A program made the translations under genes and the position numbers. Positions 31,323-42,620 of a stretch of 45,929 nt of DNA are shown piece after piece. The DNA is taken from contig ML986850.1 in NCBI GenBank assembly GCA_010094045.1, forward strand, positions 1 to 45,929, given 5' to 3'. This DNA comes from Lojkania enalia (taxonomy: Eukaryota > Ascomycota > Dothideomycetes > Pleosporales). A model generated the notes under the pieces. The model was given only the letters and a program-made list of their open reading frames with translations, was not told the origin of the DNA and made no database searches. Position 1 is the stretch's first letter; each line of letters opens with the position of its first letter.

Positions 31323-32860
31323 ATGCTAACTACTAGTCAGGAAGAACTTAAAAATAGAACTTCTTTAGCTCTTGAAGCTTTGAATTTAAAGCAATTTCGA
31401 AGTCTTTATAAGGTAGTAGTTGCGTATAATATCTCTAAGTCTCGTCTACATTAACGCGTATATAATATCTGTTTACAACGTATTATACAACTAACAACTT
31501 TAAAACTTACTTATATAGAAGAAACTGTTCTTATTTAACGTATTCTCGACCTTAAGGCGTAAGGCTTCTTAGCCCGGCTATCTATTATACGCGAAACGGC
31601 TAATCTTCTACTTATAAGCTGTAGGATCGGTCTAGTTCCTACCGTCGGTGTTAATTAGCCTTCGACCTTTATTAAACGCTGCCTAAAGCTTTATATAGTA
31701 TATATACGCAAATATAACTATTAGTAAAAGTAATGCGAAGATTAAGGCCTTATCTAGGGCTGGTTTAACCTTATACAAAATACGATCGCGAAGTATAGCA
31801 TCCTTAAAGATAATATCTATAACTTTAATAAGATAGACTTCTAAATAGGCGTAATTTTAATAGTAAAAGTTGTTATAGGGACTGAAAAAAGATAGTAAGG
31901 TTATATAAAGGTTGTATAGCTAGGTAATTGCAAGTGGGTGATAGTTATTAATAGTATTAGTACGACTAGCTGGGCCTTACCAGCGCTTATAATATTTAAA
32001 GTAAAGTAGTATTAAGAGTCTTAGTATAAAATTGCTGTAGATATTAGTATACCGTAAACCTAGGCTATTCGTATAAGCGAAAAGGGCTAGATAGATAATA
32101 AGATTAGCTTTAAATAGATTTAATACTTTAACAACGCGACTACAGCTTATATAAAGGGTTAATATTACCTCTTAATTATAGACGGCTATAGTAGCTATTA
32201 TACAACACGGTTTAAAGACTTTTATAAACAGAATAGGATTATTATACTCTATATACCAGCGCACTCGTCTTATCTACTACAGCTGTTTAATATAGTCTAT
32301 TTTAGCCTGTTAAAGTATATATATAGTATATAAGTTAAAGGCCAGGCGCGGTTTAGTATTAATTATATTATAAAGAATAACTTTTTATTACTATATTACG
32401 CAGCGCACGTATAAGCAATAATTAAAAAGAATATTAAAGCTAGCTTTACAGTAGCTAGCCTTATACTATATAATCTAGAGCGTGTGCTTATAAAGCTGCC
32501 TTAGCGTATGCTAACACCACCAGCTATTATATAAAGCCCTCCAACCTTAGTTTTAAAGACTCTATATATAACCGCCAACCTTAAGTAATAAGTTAAGATA
32601 ATTAAGATAAGGCGCTGTTATTATACGATAGTTAGCTTATTAGATAGCGCATTTAAAAGATTAATTAAGGGCTATAAGATAGTAATACAGAACGCTGCGA
32701 TTTTAAAAGCTAAGAATACTACGCTTCGAGCAGCAAACGTAAGAAAAATACGATAGTAAATAAGAAAACGTAAGGCTATTATAAAGGATAGTATTCTAAC
32801 AATTAGTAAAGAGCTTTAAATGCTTGAAAACTTACAGTTGTAGTAATAGGCTTAGGTTAA
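31323..32860 (+). pseudogene. Pogo-B transposase remnant
   Basis: The ATG at 31323 opens a clean N-terminus (MLTTSQEELKNRTSLALEAL) that runs about 43 codons to the first TAA, a former Gln. Further on, the first catalytic region YNFNKIDF*IGVI is near 31818-31857 (Asn for Asp). The second region lies near 32170-32200 and the third near 32280-32320 (YSLFQPVKVYI pattern in a shifted reading). A Lys/Arg-rich C-terminal part follows. A Fot1/pogo transposase acts in the nucleus on its own inverted repeats. It is broken by stops. Confidence 0.83.
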
Positions 32861-33049
32861 AGCTTAAGTTAATTATATAGAGCTAGAGGCTCCTATATAA
32901 AAAAAATGAGCTATATCTAAATATAGCTTGTACGAGTTACTTAAATATAATATAAGGACTTGTCTAAGGCGTAAAAATTAAGATTATTTACTTCTTTTCT
33001 GTAAATATTGTTGTTATAGATAGATATTGTAATTTAAAGACGTATAGTA

Positions 33050-33099
33050 GTAAAAACTATCCCGCTTGCACGTATATCCCGTTAGCCTATAATCTATGT
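33050..33099 (-). repeat. Pogo-B right terminal inverted repeat
   Basis: Plus strand ctatcccgcttgcacgtat ... aatctatgt; the reverse complement matches the left repeat. Followed by TA at 33100-33101. Confidence 0.88.
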
Positions 33100-33101
33100 T
33101 A

Positions 33102-33539
33102 AAGGATTATAAGTAGTATATTTAACTAGTTCTTAAAGCCTTAAAAGTAGATAGTCTACAGCTTAATATAGATAAGTATAAGTTCTACTAATTAGAAGTA
33201 ACCTACCTAAGATATATAATTACTATAGAAGAGATTTATATAGATTTAAAGAAGGTAGAGATAATTATTAACTAGAAATACTCTAAGAATATAAAAGATG
33301 TTCGAGCTTTTATAGGCTTCGTAAACTTCTACTAACGATTTATTAGTAATTTCTTATAGAAAGTCTCCCCCTTAATAGCCCTAACTAAGAAGAATACTCG
33401 ATTTAACTAGAATAATAGCTGTTAATATTCCTTTAACTACCTAAAGAATGTTTTTATCTCTATATTAATTCTTTAATACTTTAACCTTAAACTACTAATA
33501 GTAGTAGAAGCTAATATATCTAATTTTATAATAGTTAGT
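33102..33539 (+). pseudogene. Gypsy-C copy 1 RT end and RNase H start
   Basis: Continues RT after pogo-B: LKALKVDSLQLNIDKYKFY near 33145-33192, then the connection region near 33300-33360 (AFIGFVNFY*RFISNFL) and the RNase H start (VEANISNFIIV) at 33505-33539, where Gypsy-C copy 2 enters. Collinear with copy 3 at 44328-44760. Confidence 0.83.
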
Positions 33540-33842
33540 TGTTATAGATATTTATATATAGTTAGTTAATCGTACTTTAGGTAGTTAACTCTATTACTAT
33601 ATACTATATATAAATATTAAAATATTATATAAAGAATAGAGATATCTATATTATATAGGTTTTTATAGGAGCTAGGTCTATACTACTATATAGGCTAGCT
33701 GGGTTAGTAAAACCTTCTTCTATTATAGTTATAACAAGTCGGTTATATTCTAGCTAGTAGCTAATAGCTATTACTAGCAGCTAGTTCGAGTATTATAGTA
33801 AGAGTAATATAGGTATAGAGGTGTTACGGTATTACTATAATA
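33540..33842 (-). repeat. Gypsy-C copy 2 3' LTR (303 bp)
   Basis: Plus strand tgttatagat ... tattactataata. The length equals that of the other three Gypsy-C LTRs. Confidence 0.92.
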
Positions 33843-33858
33843 GTACCCCCCTTTTAGT
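33843..33858 (-). other. Gypsy-C copy 2 polypurine tract
   Basis: Plus strand gtacccccccttttag-like run; the minus strand is AAAAGGGGGG directly before the 3' LTR. Confirms the minus orientation. Confidence 0.8.
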
Positions 33859-34270
33859 TATAAACTTCTACGAGTTAGGTCTTTATATTATATTTAGGTT
33901 ACTTATAATTAAGTAGTAGTTATTAATACTAGTATTAGTTAAAGTTACAGGCGTATTAGTATAATTAGTTATTATCGTATAGTAGTACTATACTAGAAAT
34001 TAGGTTAGATTATAGATATATCGGCGCGACTAGTAGTTAATAGTAGTACTATATTAGAGGTTAGATTGGTTTAGTTTATATAGTAGTACTATACTAGGAA
34101 TTAGTAGTAGTATTATTACTAGTATTATATTAGTATAGTATTATTACAGGCGTCTAGAAATATACTTAAATTAGACTCTAATATCTAATTAAAAATCTAA
34201 ACGTAATATTATATTTAGATTTTATTTATTTAAGTTTCTAATATAGTAATCTTCTATAGTAGTTATCTTA
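33859..34270 (-). other. Gypsy-C copy 2 3' region with short repeats
   Basis: Between chromodomain and purine tract. Contains three copies of a roughly 18-30-bp word, atagtagtactatactag, starting near 33979, 34040 and 34080, with a small inverted repeat inside each. No coding signal recognised; probably a 3' untranslated region. Confidence 0.55.
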
Positions 34271-34279
34271 GTAAAGTTA

Positions 34280-35560
34280 CTAGTCGGGTACTATTCTAGG
34301 TTATAATAGCTAGTCTACTTAACTAGGTATTCGTGCCGGCGTCTCTATCGGTTATAGTAGAGGTCTTCTATTTACTTAATAAGGTATTCTAGTTCTCTAA
34401 TAATTTTAATAGGTTTAGGGTTATATACTTATTAATTAGGTAAATAGTTAAATAACTTAAATACTAGCTATAATAACGATATATAGAATATAGAATATAT
34501 TTTAGCTAATTTAGGTAGCTTTAGTTTATAAGTATATAAGAATACCTTTACGATAACTTTATAGGGGCTTATATTCTTCTAGTTAAGCTTTTTTAATAGT
34601 CTTTATATGTATATATTCCTAGTATCTAGCTAGACTAGATTACTAACCTAGTAGTTAGAGGCTAGTACGCGCTTGCGGTTAGTATACTCTTATTAGAGTG
34701 TTTATACCTAGGTAAGTTCTTCTCTAATATACTCTATAATATCCTTTATCTTATTAACTAGTCTATTAGCTTTCTAAGCTATTAGGAACTATTTTAGCAG
34801 TTAATAGATTCCTATAGACGGTTCGAAGCCTATTTAAGGGTGCTAGCTAAAGTAGGCTAGAAATAGGAAGACTTTTATTAATTTAAATACTATGTTATTT
34901 ACTTTAAACTATACTATTAGTAGTTATTCAACCTAGTTATCTTATTTATAGCTAGTATAGGCTTAGAGAACTTATTCTATTACTACGTTAGTATTCTCTA
35001 TCTAGCTATTAGTCTTTAGATAGAAGCTAGTTAATATATACGTATTAATTTATAGCTGTCTATAAAGCTCTTAGTAGAAGGTAGAAATAAACTATATTCT
35101 ATAGTCAGATATAATAGTATATAGCAGTCTATAGTAAACCTATATATAGTAATAGAATAGTTGGATAATATTAGGAGCTTCGATTCTTGCGTATAGTATT
35201 AGATATCTATACTTACTAAGCCTATTAACTACTACTATAATATTTATACAACCTTCTAATTCTAGTAGATTAGTTATAAAGTTTATAGAAATATCTTAAA
35301 ACCTTCGTTTAGGTATAGGTAACAGTTTTAGTAATCTATAGTACTTCTCTCTAGAAGTTTTACTTCTTTAATATATATAATAACAGCCTATATATTATTA
35401 TACTAAGTTAAATATCTTTAACTAATAGTACTCGCGCTAGAATAGTTTTAAGGTCTTTTCTTAACTAGAGTATCTACTAGACGGTAAGTTATAAATAGCT
35501 TATAGCAGCTTAAACTTTAGCTTATTATAGTCTAGTACTATAAGTCGATCTTAGTAGTAT
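34280..35560 (-). pseudogene. Gypsy-C copy 2 integrase and chromodomain remnant
   Basis: Minus-strand relic. The chromodomain lies at about 34290-34400 (reading similar to YLVK*TSY in copy 1, family YLVKWxGY). The integrase core upstream corresponds to copy 1 at 40330-40700 and includes the ETNS*IENTN motif region near 34960-35010 and the first Asp region near 35240-35300. The N-terminal zinc part lies near 35450-35560. Broken by stops. Limits come from collinearity with copy 1. Confidence 0.78.
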
Positions 35561-35879
35561 AGTCGGTTGTTATACTCTTTATAGTTAGCTAGAATTAGGA
35601 GTTTAGATTAATAGGCTTCTTCTCTTAGTAGCTTTAAGGTATCTTAAATTAGATTATCGTTCGGATATTCTTCGTTAATAATCTCTATAATTAATTAGCC
35701 TACTTCTATCTATTAGAATAGTTTAGGATGAAGTAATATCTATTAATAACCTCTATAGGCCTCTTCTTATATAAGCTCGTTCTATAACCTTTAAGTTAAG
35801 GTATTAAACTTCTCTTTAAGTTTTCTAGATCAGTATATAATACTAAAGTTAAACCTTAATAGATATTCTAACTAATAGA

Positions 35880-37060
35880 CCTATTAGTAGCTTAGCTACT
35901 TTATTATTGCGAAGTATTATAGGTTCTTATAATTATTTAGCACTTTTATAAAGAATGCTATACCTTCTAATTCGGGCCTCTATTACTTAAAATATTAGAT
36001 AATCGCGAGTAGTTCCTTATTATATATTTTATAATTGCCTTTAGTAGAGTTTATATATTTAGAGAAATAGGCTACAGGTCTTAGTTTACTATTAGTACCT
36101 CTCTAGGACAGTATACTAGTTATTATAAAGTCGGACGTATTAGCTTCTACTACTATTAGTAGCTTAGGGTTAAAGTATTAGAGAATTAATATAGAAATAA
36201 AGGCATCTTTTAGATAGTTAAAAGAATATTAACAGCTATTATTCTAGTTAAATTAAGTATTCTTCTTAGTTAGGGCTATTAAGGGAGACTTTCTATAAGA
36301 AGTTACTAATAAATTATTGGTAGAAGTTCGTAAAGCCTATAAAGGCTTAAATATCTTTTATATTCTTAGAGTATTTCTAGTTAATAATTATCTCTACCTT
36401 CTTTAAGTTTATATAGATCCCTTCTATAGTAATTATATACTCTAAGTAGATTACTTCTAACTAGTAGAACTTATACTTATCTATATTAAGCTGTAGACTA
36501 TTTACTCTTAAGGCTTTAAGGACTAGCTAGATATATTACTTATAATCCTTTAGATTCTTATTAAATATTAGAATATATTAAAGTATAATCTTAGTATATT
36601 ATTTATAAAGTACTAGAATATACTTAGAATATTAGCTAGGCTAAAGGGTATTACTAGGTATTTAAACAGCCTATAGTATATATAAAAGGTAGTTTTCTAT
36701 TTATCTTCTTTAGTAATCTTTAGCTTATTAAACGTAGTAATAATATCGAGTTTTATATAGTACTTAGTTTTACTAAATTAGACTAACGTTTCTTAGATTA
36801 GTAGAATCGGGTATTAGTTCTTAATAGTAATAGTATTTAGGGCTCTATAGTTTATATAGAATTAGAGACTACCTCTAAATTTCTTTATAAAGATTATAGA
36901 TATAGCTACTAGTAATAAGCTTACTCTAATAAATCTCTTAGATAAGTTCTTATTAAGGTACTTTCTTAGTACCTTTAACTTATTCTAGAATATCCCGTAG
37001 AGTAGACCGAAGCTAGTTTACTTACTATTCTCTAGTTTAATCTTATAATTATATAATTAT
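35880..37060 (-). pseudogene. Gypsy-C copy 2 RT/RNase H remnant with deletion of the catalytic motif
   Basis: Minus-strand RT and RNase H. RNase H lies near 35880-36210 and RT near 36310-37060, in the order and spacing of copy 3. Around 36565-36580 a 25-bp segment present in copies 1 and 3 is missing. It carried the YIxxI (YxDD) catalytic motif and is bounded there by two copies of atattc. The loss also shifts the frame. Copy 2 therefore has an indel lesion besides the point mutations. The RT call itself is firm from collinearity. Confidence 0.83.
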
Positions 37061-38239
37061 TATTTAAGTAGCTTATCTATATCTTTATATAAGAAAACGG
37101 ATAATAGATTATAATATTCTTTAAGTACTTTAGTAATAGGGTTAGTATATACCTTTAAGGCTAAAGCCTTATTAATATTAGCTATTAATATAGCGAAGAT
37201 TTTATAGTTAAATTACTAGGAGAATTAAACTAGTAATATAGCGCCTATATAATATATATCTAGCTATAGTACGAACTTTAAATATTTAGGCTTAGATAGG
37301 TCCTCTTAACTATAATCTTTATCTAAAGTTAGATTAGTTTTAGTTTTAAATTCTTTTAACTAATATAGTATTTTAGGTAGCTAGTAATTATATTAGGTAT
37401 AGCTTAATAGGCAGAGCTTTAAATAGTACTATCTAAGTTTTAGGCTATATAGAGGTTGTAAATTAATTACTTTAAAATCTTCTTTTATATTAGATTTAAG
37501 TAGTTTACAGTTTTTAATAACTATTTAAGTAGCCTATTAATAGGCGATAGTACTAGTAAATTATAAGTATTAAGTTAGATATTAGTTAGTAGTAAAAACT
37601 AGCTGTTTATTCTTATAGTTTAGGTTTATATAATACTTATATATCTATAGCTATCCTAGAATTAACTAGTATTTTTCTAGTATAGTTATATAGAGATATA
37701 CTATCTCTAAATAGTTTAGGTATTAGAGAGTTAGAGTAATTAAATAGGAGATAGTTCCCCTATAAAAAACTTCTCTATTAAAGCCGGTTAGGTATAAGTT
37801 ATATAAGAGTTATATTTTTTTAGAGTTTTAGGGTATATATAAGGTCTCTATAGATATAGCTATAACTAGTAGCTCTAGTATTAATAAGAATATTAATATT
37901 TTACTAGACTAGGTTTTAATAGATTAAGAAAGGAACTAGGATCTAGTAGTTTTATAACTATTTCTATAGGGGCTAGTTCTATAGATATATAGAGATTCGG
38001 TATAAGTATAGTCCTAAAAGATAACTTACTTCTAAAATAAACCTTTTAGTAATATTCTAGTTAGTAAGACTAGCTATATTTAGAAGCGAGAGTAATAACT
38101 TTATTTATAAGATAACAAGCGTGTTAAAAATCGGTTAGAGGATTAGTTAGAAGATTAAGAGTAGGACCTATAAGGTATAGTAGAGCTCTAAGACCCTTAA
38201 CGGATTAATAGTAGAGGGGCGCTATATTCTAGTAAAATA

Positions 38240-39190
38240 TATCTCTTACTACTATACTTATAACAGTATCCTTTACAGTAGCACCTTTCTTATTTATTAG
38301 AGCTTATAGGCGTATAGCTAGAAATATCGAGTTTTATAGCGTTCGGGTCCTTCTAATAAGTAGTATAATACTTTAGTTGTTTACGGTAGTTGCTAGACAA
38401 ATAATATAGGTTAGTATTATATAGGGAAATTAGGTTAGCGTAGTCGTTTAGGGTGCTAGGTATTATAACACCTATTATAGTACAGTAGATCTTATTAGAG
38501 AGAGAATATTAGAGATATATAATTTATCCGGTCTTATTTAGTTTAGTATCTACAATCAGGCGTTGGAATTTAGTAAAGTAAGTAGGAAACCTGCTTTAGC
38601 TTTATTTTAAGGTCTCTAGCTTACTCTATACTATAGTCTCCTTATTCTAGTCGCTATAGGTAGATTCTAAAAAGGCGACTAATCTATCTATAGAGTTAAT
38701 ACCCTTATCTATTAATAGGTTAACTAATATTACTAGATCTTATTCTAGGCGGGAATAGATATATAGAAGGCGGGTATATTTAGTTAGGTATTAGTTAGCG
38801 TTTCCTTCTAGTTTATAGTAGAGCTTTCTAATAAAGTATAAAAGCTCTAAGCGTTTACTAGAGAATATTAGAGGGTTAGATAAGCGGTTAGAATAGAAAT
38901 GTAGGTTATACGTAGTTTTAAGCGGATTAGGGGTTAATATAAACATATATTTAGAAGCTAGAGTTATAGGCTAAGTTAGGCTGAGGGCGGGTAATAGTTC
39001 TATTACTGTTAATATACTAGTAGCTAGTAGAGGAGTAGCTATTTAGTAGCTACTAAATTCTCTTTATATTACTTTAAGGTCTAACTTATAGCAGTTCTCC
39101 TAAGTTACTAAAGCCTCTACTAGTATCTTATTCTTCTACTATAAAGAGTCTAGTTTACTTTAAATCTTTTTAGGTATATTAATAAGCGCG
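38240..39190 (-). pseudogene. Gypsy-C copy 2 gag remnant
   Basis: Reverse complement of the gag seen at 21240-22025 and 41880-42620, with the same through-stop protein (a stretch with SINSL and STYS near 38640-38710). The zinc-knuckle-like end lies near 38220-38260. Stops throughout. The protease region (about 37100-38200) lies between it and RT and is not recognisable on its own. Confidence 0.72.
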
Positions 39191-39230
39191 TTCTCGTCTA
39201 TAGTATATAATAGTAGATAATATAATATAA

Positions 39231-39533
39231 TATTACAGACGTTTATATATAGTTAGTTAATCGTACTTTAGATAGTTAACTCTATTACTATATATTTTAT
39301 ATAAATATTAAAACGTTATATAAAGAATAGAAATATCTATATTATATAGGTTTTTATAGAAGCTAGGTCTATACTACTATACGGGCTAGCTGGGTTGGCG
39401 AAACCTTCCTCTATTATAGTTACGACAAGTCGGTTATATTCTAGCTAGTAGTTAATAGCTGTTACTAGCAGCTAGTTTAAATATTATAGTAAGAGTAGTA
39501 TAGGTGTAGAGGTATCGCGGTATTACTGTAATA
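39231..39533 (-). repeat. Gypsy-C copy 2 5' LTR (303 bp)
   Basis: Plus strand tattacagacgtttatat ... tattactgtaata. Partner of 33540-33842; followed by ctagt (39534-39538). Confidence 0.92.
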
Positions 39534-39538
39534 CTAGT

Positions 39539-41346
39539 ATACTATTCTAGAGAGGTACTAATAGTAAACTAAAATCTATTACCTACTTCTCTAAGTATAT
39601 AAACTCTACTAAAAATAACTATAAAATATATAATAAGAAGCTACTTACAATTATCTAATATTTTAAATAATAGAGACCCGAATTAGAAGGTATAGTATTT
39701 TCTATAGAAGTATTAAGCGATTATAAGAACTTATAGTACTTTATAATAATAAAGTAGCTAAACTACTAATAAGTTTATTAGTTAGAATATCTGTTAAGGT
39801 TTAACTTTAGTATTATATACTAACCCGGAAAACTTAAAGAGAAGCCTAATACCTTAATTTAAAGGTTATAAGATAAGTCTATATAAGAAGAGGCTTATAG
39901 AAATTATTAATAGATATTACTTCGTCTTAAACTATTCTAATAGATAGAAATAGGCCGATTAATTATAGAGATTATCGACGAAGAATACCCGAATAATAAT
40001 CTAATCTAAAATATTCTAAAGCTATTAAGAGAAGGAGCCTATTAATCTAAGCTTCTAATTCTAGCTAACTATAAAGAGCGTAATAACCGACTATACTACT
40101 AAGATTAACTTATAGTATTAAACTATAATAAGCTGAAACTTAAGCTGTTATAAGCTATCTACAACTTACTATCTAGTAGATACTCTAGTTAAGGAAAGAT
40201 TTTAGAACTACTCTAGTATAAGTACTATTAGTTAAAGATATTCAACTTAGTATAATAATATATAAGCTATTATTATATATACTAAAGAAGTAAGGCTTCT
40301 AGAGAAAAATACTATAAATTACTAAAACTATTACCTATACCTAAATAAAGGTTTTAAAATATCTCTATAGATTTTATAACTAATCTATTAGAATTAAAAG
40401 GTTGTATAAATATTATAGTAGTAGTTAATAGGCTTAGTAAGTATAGATACTTAATACTATATATAAGAATTAAAACTTCTAATATTATTTAACTATTCTA
40501 TTATTATATATAGGTTTATTATAGACTACTATATACTATTACATCTAATTATAAGATATAGTTTATTTCTACCTTCTATTAAAAGTTCTATAGATAGCTA
40601 TAAATTAATATATATATATTAACTAGCTTCTATCTAGAAACTAATAGCTAGATAGAAAATACTAATACAGTAATAGAACAAGTTCTCTAAGCCTATACTA
40701 GCTATAAATAAGATAACTAGGTTAAATAGCTACTAACAGCGCAGTTTAAAGTAAATAATATAGTATCTAAATTAATAAAAGTCTTTCTATTTCTAGCCTA
40801 CTTTAGCTAGCACCTTTAAATAGGCTTTAAGCTACCTATAAGAATTTATTAACTGCTAAAATAGTCCCTAATAGTTTAAAAAGCTAATAGACTAGTTAAT
40901 AAGATAAAGGATATTATAGAGTATATTAGAGAAGAACTTATCTAGATATAAGCGTTCTAATAAGAATATACTAACTGTAAGTATATACTAGCTCCTAACT
41001 ATTAGATTAGTAATCTAGTCTAGTTAGATACTAGAAATATACGTATATAAAGACCGTTAAAAAAATTTAACTAGAAGAATATAGGCCCCTATAAAATTAT
41101 TATAAAGGTGTTCTTATATATTTATAAATTAAAGCTACTTAAATTAGCTAAAATATATCTTATATTCTATATATTACTATTATAGCTAGTACTTAAATTA
41201 TCTAACTACTTATCTAATTAATAAATATATAACCCTAGACCTATTAAAATTAATAGAAAACTAGAATACTTCGTCGAGTAAATAGAAGACTTCTACTATA
41301 ACTAATAGAGATGCTGGTATAAATATCTAGTTAAGTAGACTAGCTA
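39539..41346 (+). pseudogene. Gypsy-C copy 1 RNase H, integrase and chromodomain remnant
   Basis: Last visible part of copy 1. RNase H runs to about 39830 (NYKIYNKKLLTII near 39618-39656, a DKELLA-type motif). Integrase follows, with the first core region near 40360-40440 and the motif ETNS*IENTNTVIE near 40640-40680 (family ETDGQTERxN). The chromodomain starts near 41255 (EYFVE*IEDFYYN, then CWYKYLVK*TSY) and is cut at 41346 by the LTR of copy 3. No purine tract or 3' LTR precedes that LTR, which shows copy 3 sits inside copy 1. Confidence 0.83.
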
Positions 41347-41649
41347 TATTATAGTAATACCGCGACACCTCTACACCTATACTACTCTTTCTATAATATT
41401 TAAACCAGCTGCTAGTAATAGCTATTAGCTGCTAGCTAGAATATAACCGACTTATCTTGACTAAGATAGAGGAAGGTTTTACCGACCCGGCTAGCCCGTA
41501 TAATAGTATAGACCTAGCCCCTATAAAAACCTATATAATATAGATATTTCTATTCTTTACGTAATATTTTAATATTTATATATAGTATATAGTAATAGAG
41601 TTAACTATCTAAAGTATAATTAACTAACTATATATAAGCGTCTATAATA
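41347..41649 (+). repeat. Gypsy-C copy 3 5' LTR (303 bp)
   Basis: Begins tattatagtaataccgcg and ends gcgtctataata. The internal sequence that follows (ttatattatattatc) is the same as after 21023. I recognise no tRNA primer site. Confidence 0.92.
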
Positions 41650-41879
41650 TTATATTATATTATCTACTATTATATACTATAGACGAGAATATACTTATTA
41701 ATATACTTAAAGAGATCTAAGGTAAACTAGACTTTTTATAGTAGAAGAACGAGATGCTAGTAGAGGCCTTAATAACCTAGAAGAACTACTATAAGTTAGA
41801 CTTTAAAGTAATATAAAGAGAATTTAGTAGCCGTTAAACGGCTACTCCTCTACTAGCTACTAGTATATTAATAGTAATA

Positions 41880-42620
41880 AAACTATTACCTACTCTTAAC
41901 CTAACTTAACCTATAACCTTAGCTTCTAAATAGATATCTATATTAACTTCTAATCCGTCTAAAACTACGTATAACCCGTATTTCTATTCTAACCGCTTAT
42001 CTAACCTTTTAATATTCTCTAATAAACGTTTAGAGCTTTTATACTTTATTAGAAAGCTCTACTATAAACTAGAAGGAAATATTAACTAATACCTATTCCC
42101 GCCTAGAATAAGACCTAGTAATATTAGTTAACCTATTAATAGATAAGGGTATTAACTCTATAAATAGCTTAGTCGCTTTTTTAGAATCTACCTATAGTAA
42201 CCGGAATAAGGAGACTATAGTATAGAGTAAGCTAGAAATTTTAAAGTAAGGCTAAAACAGGTTTCCTACTTACTTTACTAAATTCCGACGCCTAATTATA
42301 GATACTAAACTAAACAAGATCGGATAAATTATATATCTCTAATATTCTCTCTCTAATAAGCTCTACTATACTATAATAGGTATTATAATATCTAGCACTC
42401 TAAATAACTATACTAACCTAATTTCCCTATATAATATTAATTTATATTACCTACCCGGCAACTACTATAAATAACTAAAGTATTATACTACTTACTAGAA
42501 GGACCTAAACGCTATAGAACTTAATACTTCTAGTTACGCGCCTATAGGCTCTAATAAATAAAAAAGGTGCTACTATAAAAAACGCTATTATAAGTATAGT
42601 AATAAAGGATATATTTTGCT
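41880..42620 (+). pseudogene. Gypsy-C copy 3 gag remnant
   Basis: Same gag as in copy 1. It ends with a Cys/Tyr/Lys-rich CYYKK.YYKYSNKGYI stretch near 42567-42615, where a zinc knuckle would lie. Stops at Gln and Trp positions. Confidence 0.7.

Larger units (their letters stand above)
31233..33099 (+). mobile_element. Pogo-B, complete Fot1/pogo transposon of a second family (1867 bp)
   Basis: Complete element with terminal inverted repeats of about 46-50 bp and TA at both sides (31231-31232, 33100-33101). Its ends (acgtggattacgggctaaca / reverse of the right end acatagattataggctaacg) are unlike those of pogo-A. The empty site is seen in Gypsy-C copy 3 near 44326. It keeps an intermediate number of CA/TG, so it is a fairly late arrival. 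Confidence 0.93.
33540..39533 (-). mobile_element. Gypsy-C copy 2, complete, nested in copy 1 in reverse orientation
   Basis: A 5994-bp element with two 303-bp LTRs (33540-33842 and 39231-39533). The 5-bp target duplication is ttagt at 33535-33539 and ctagt at 39534-39538; copy 3 has ctagt at the uninterrupted site near 44760, so one arm changed C to T. Minus-strand order: gag, protease, RT, RNase H, integrase, chromodomain, 3' region, purine tract, LTR. It is the only complete Gypsy-C in the window and serves as the reference for copies 1 and 3. CA and TG are nearly gone. Confidence 0.93.
20721..41346 (+). mobile_element. Gypsy-C copy 1, chromovirus split by five insertions, running past the window
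   Basis: Plus-strand Ty3/gypsy element. Its own sequence is 20721-22025, 27687-29150, 31003-31232, 33102-33539 and 39539-41346. These segments sum to 4942 bp of internal sequence and join seamlessly when compared with Gypsy-C copies 2 and 3. At 41346 it is broken inside the chromodomain by copy 3. The remaining tail, by comparison with copy 2 about 464 bp, plus the 3' LTR, must lie beyond the window. CA and TG are almost gone and stops are everywhere. It entered a pogo-C element. Confidence 0.9.

Noticed and set aside
41347..41649. Shared LTR of a tandem Gypsy-C dimer (3' LTR of copy 1 and 5' LTR of copy 3)
   Set aside because: Copy 1 stops in its chromodomain with no 3' region or purine tract before this LTR, so copy 3 is an insertion inside copy 1.
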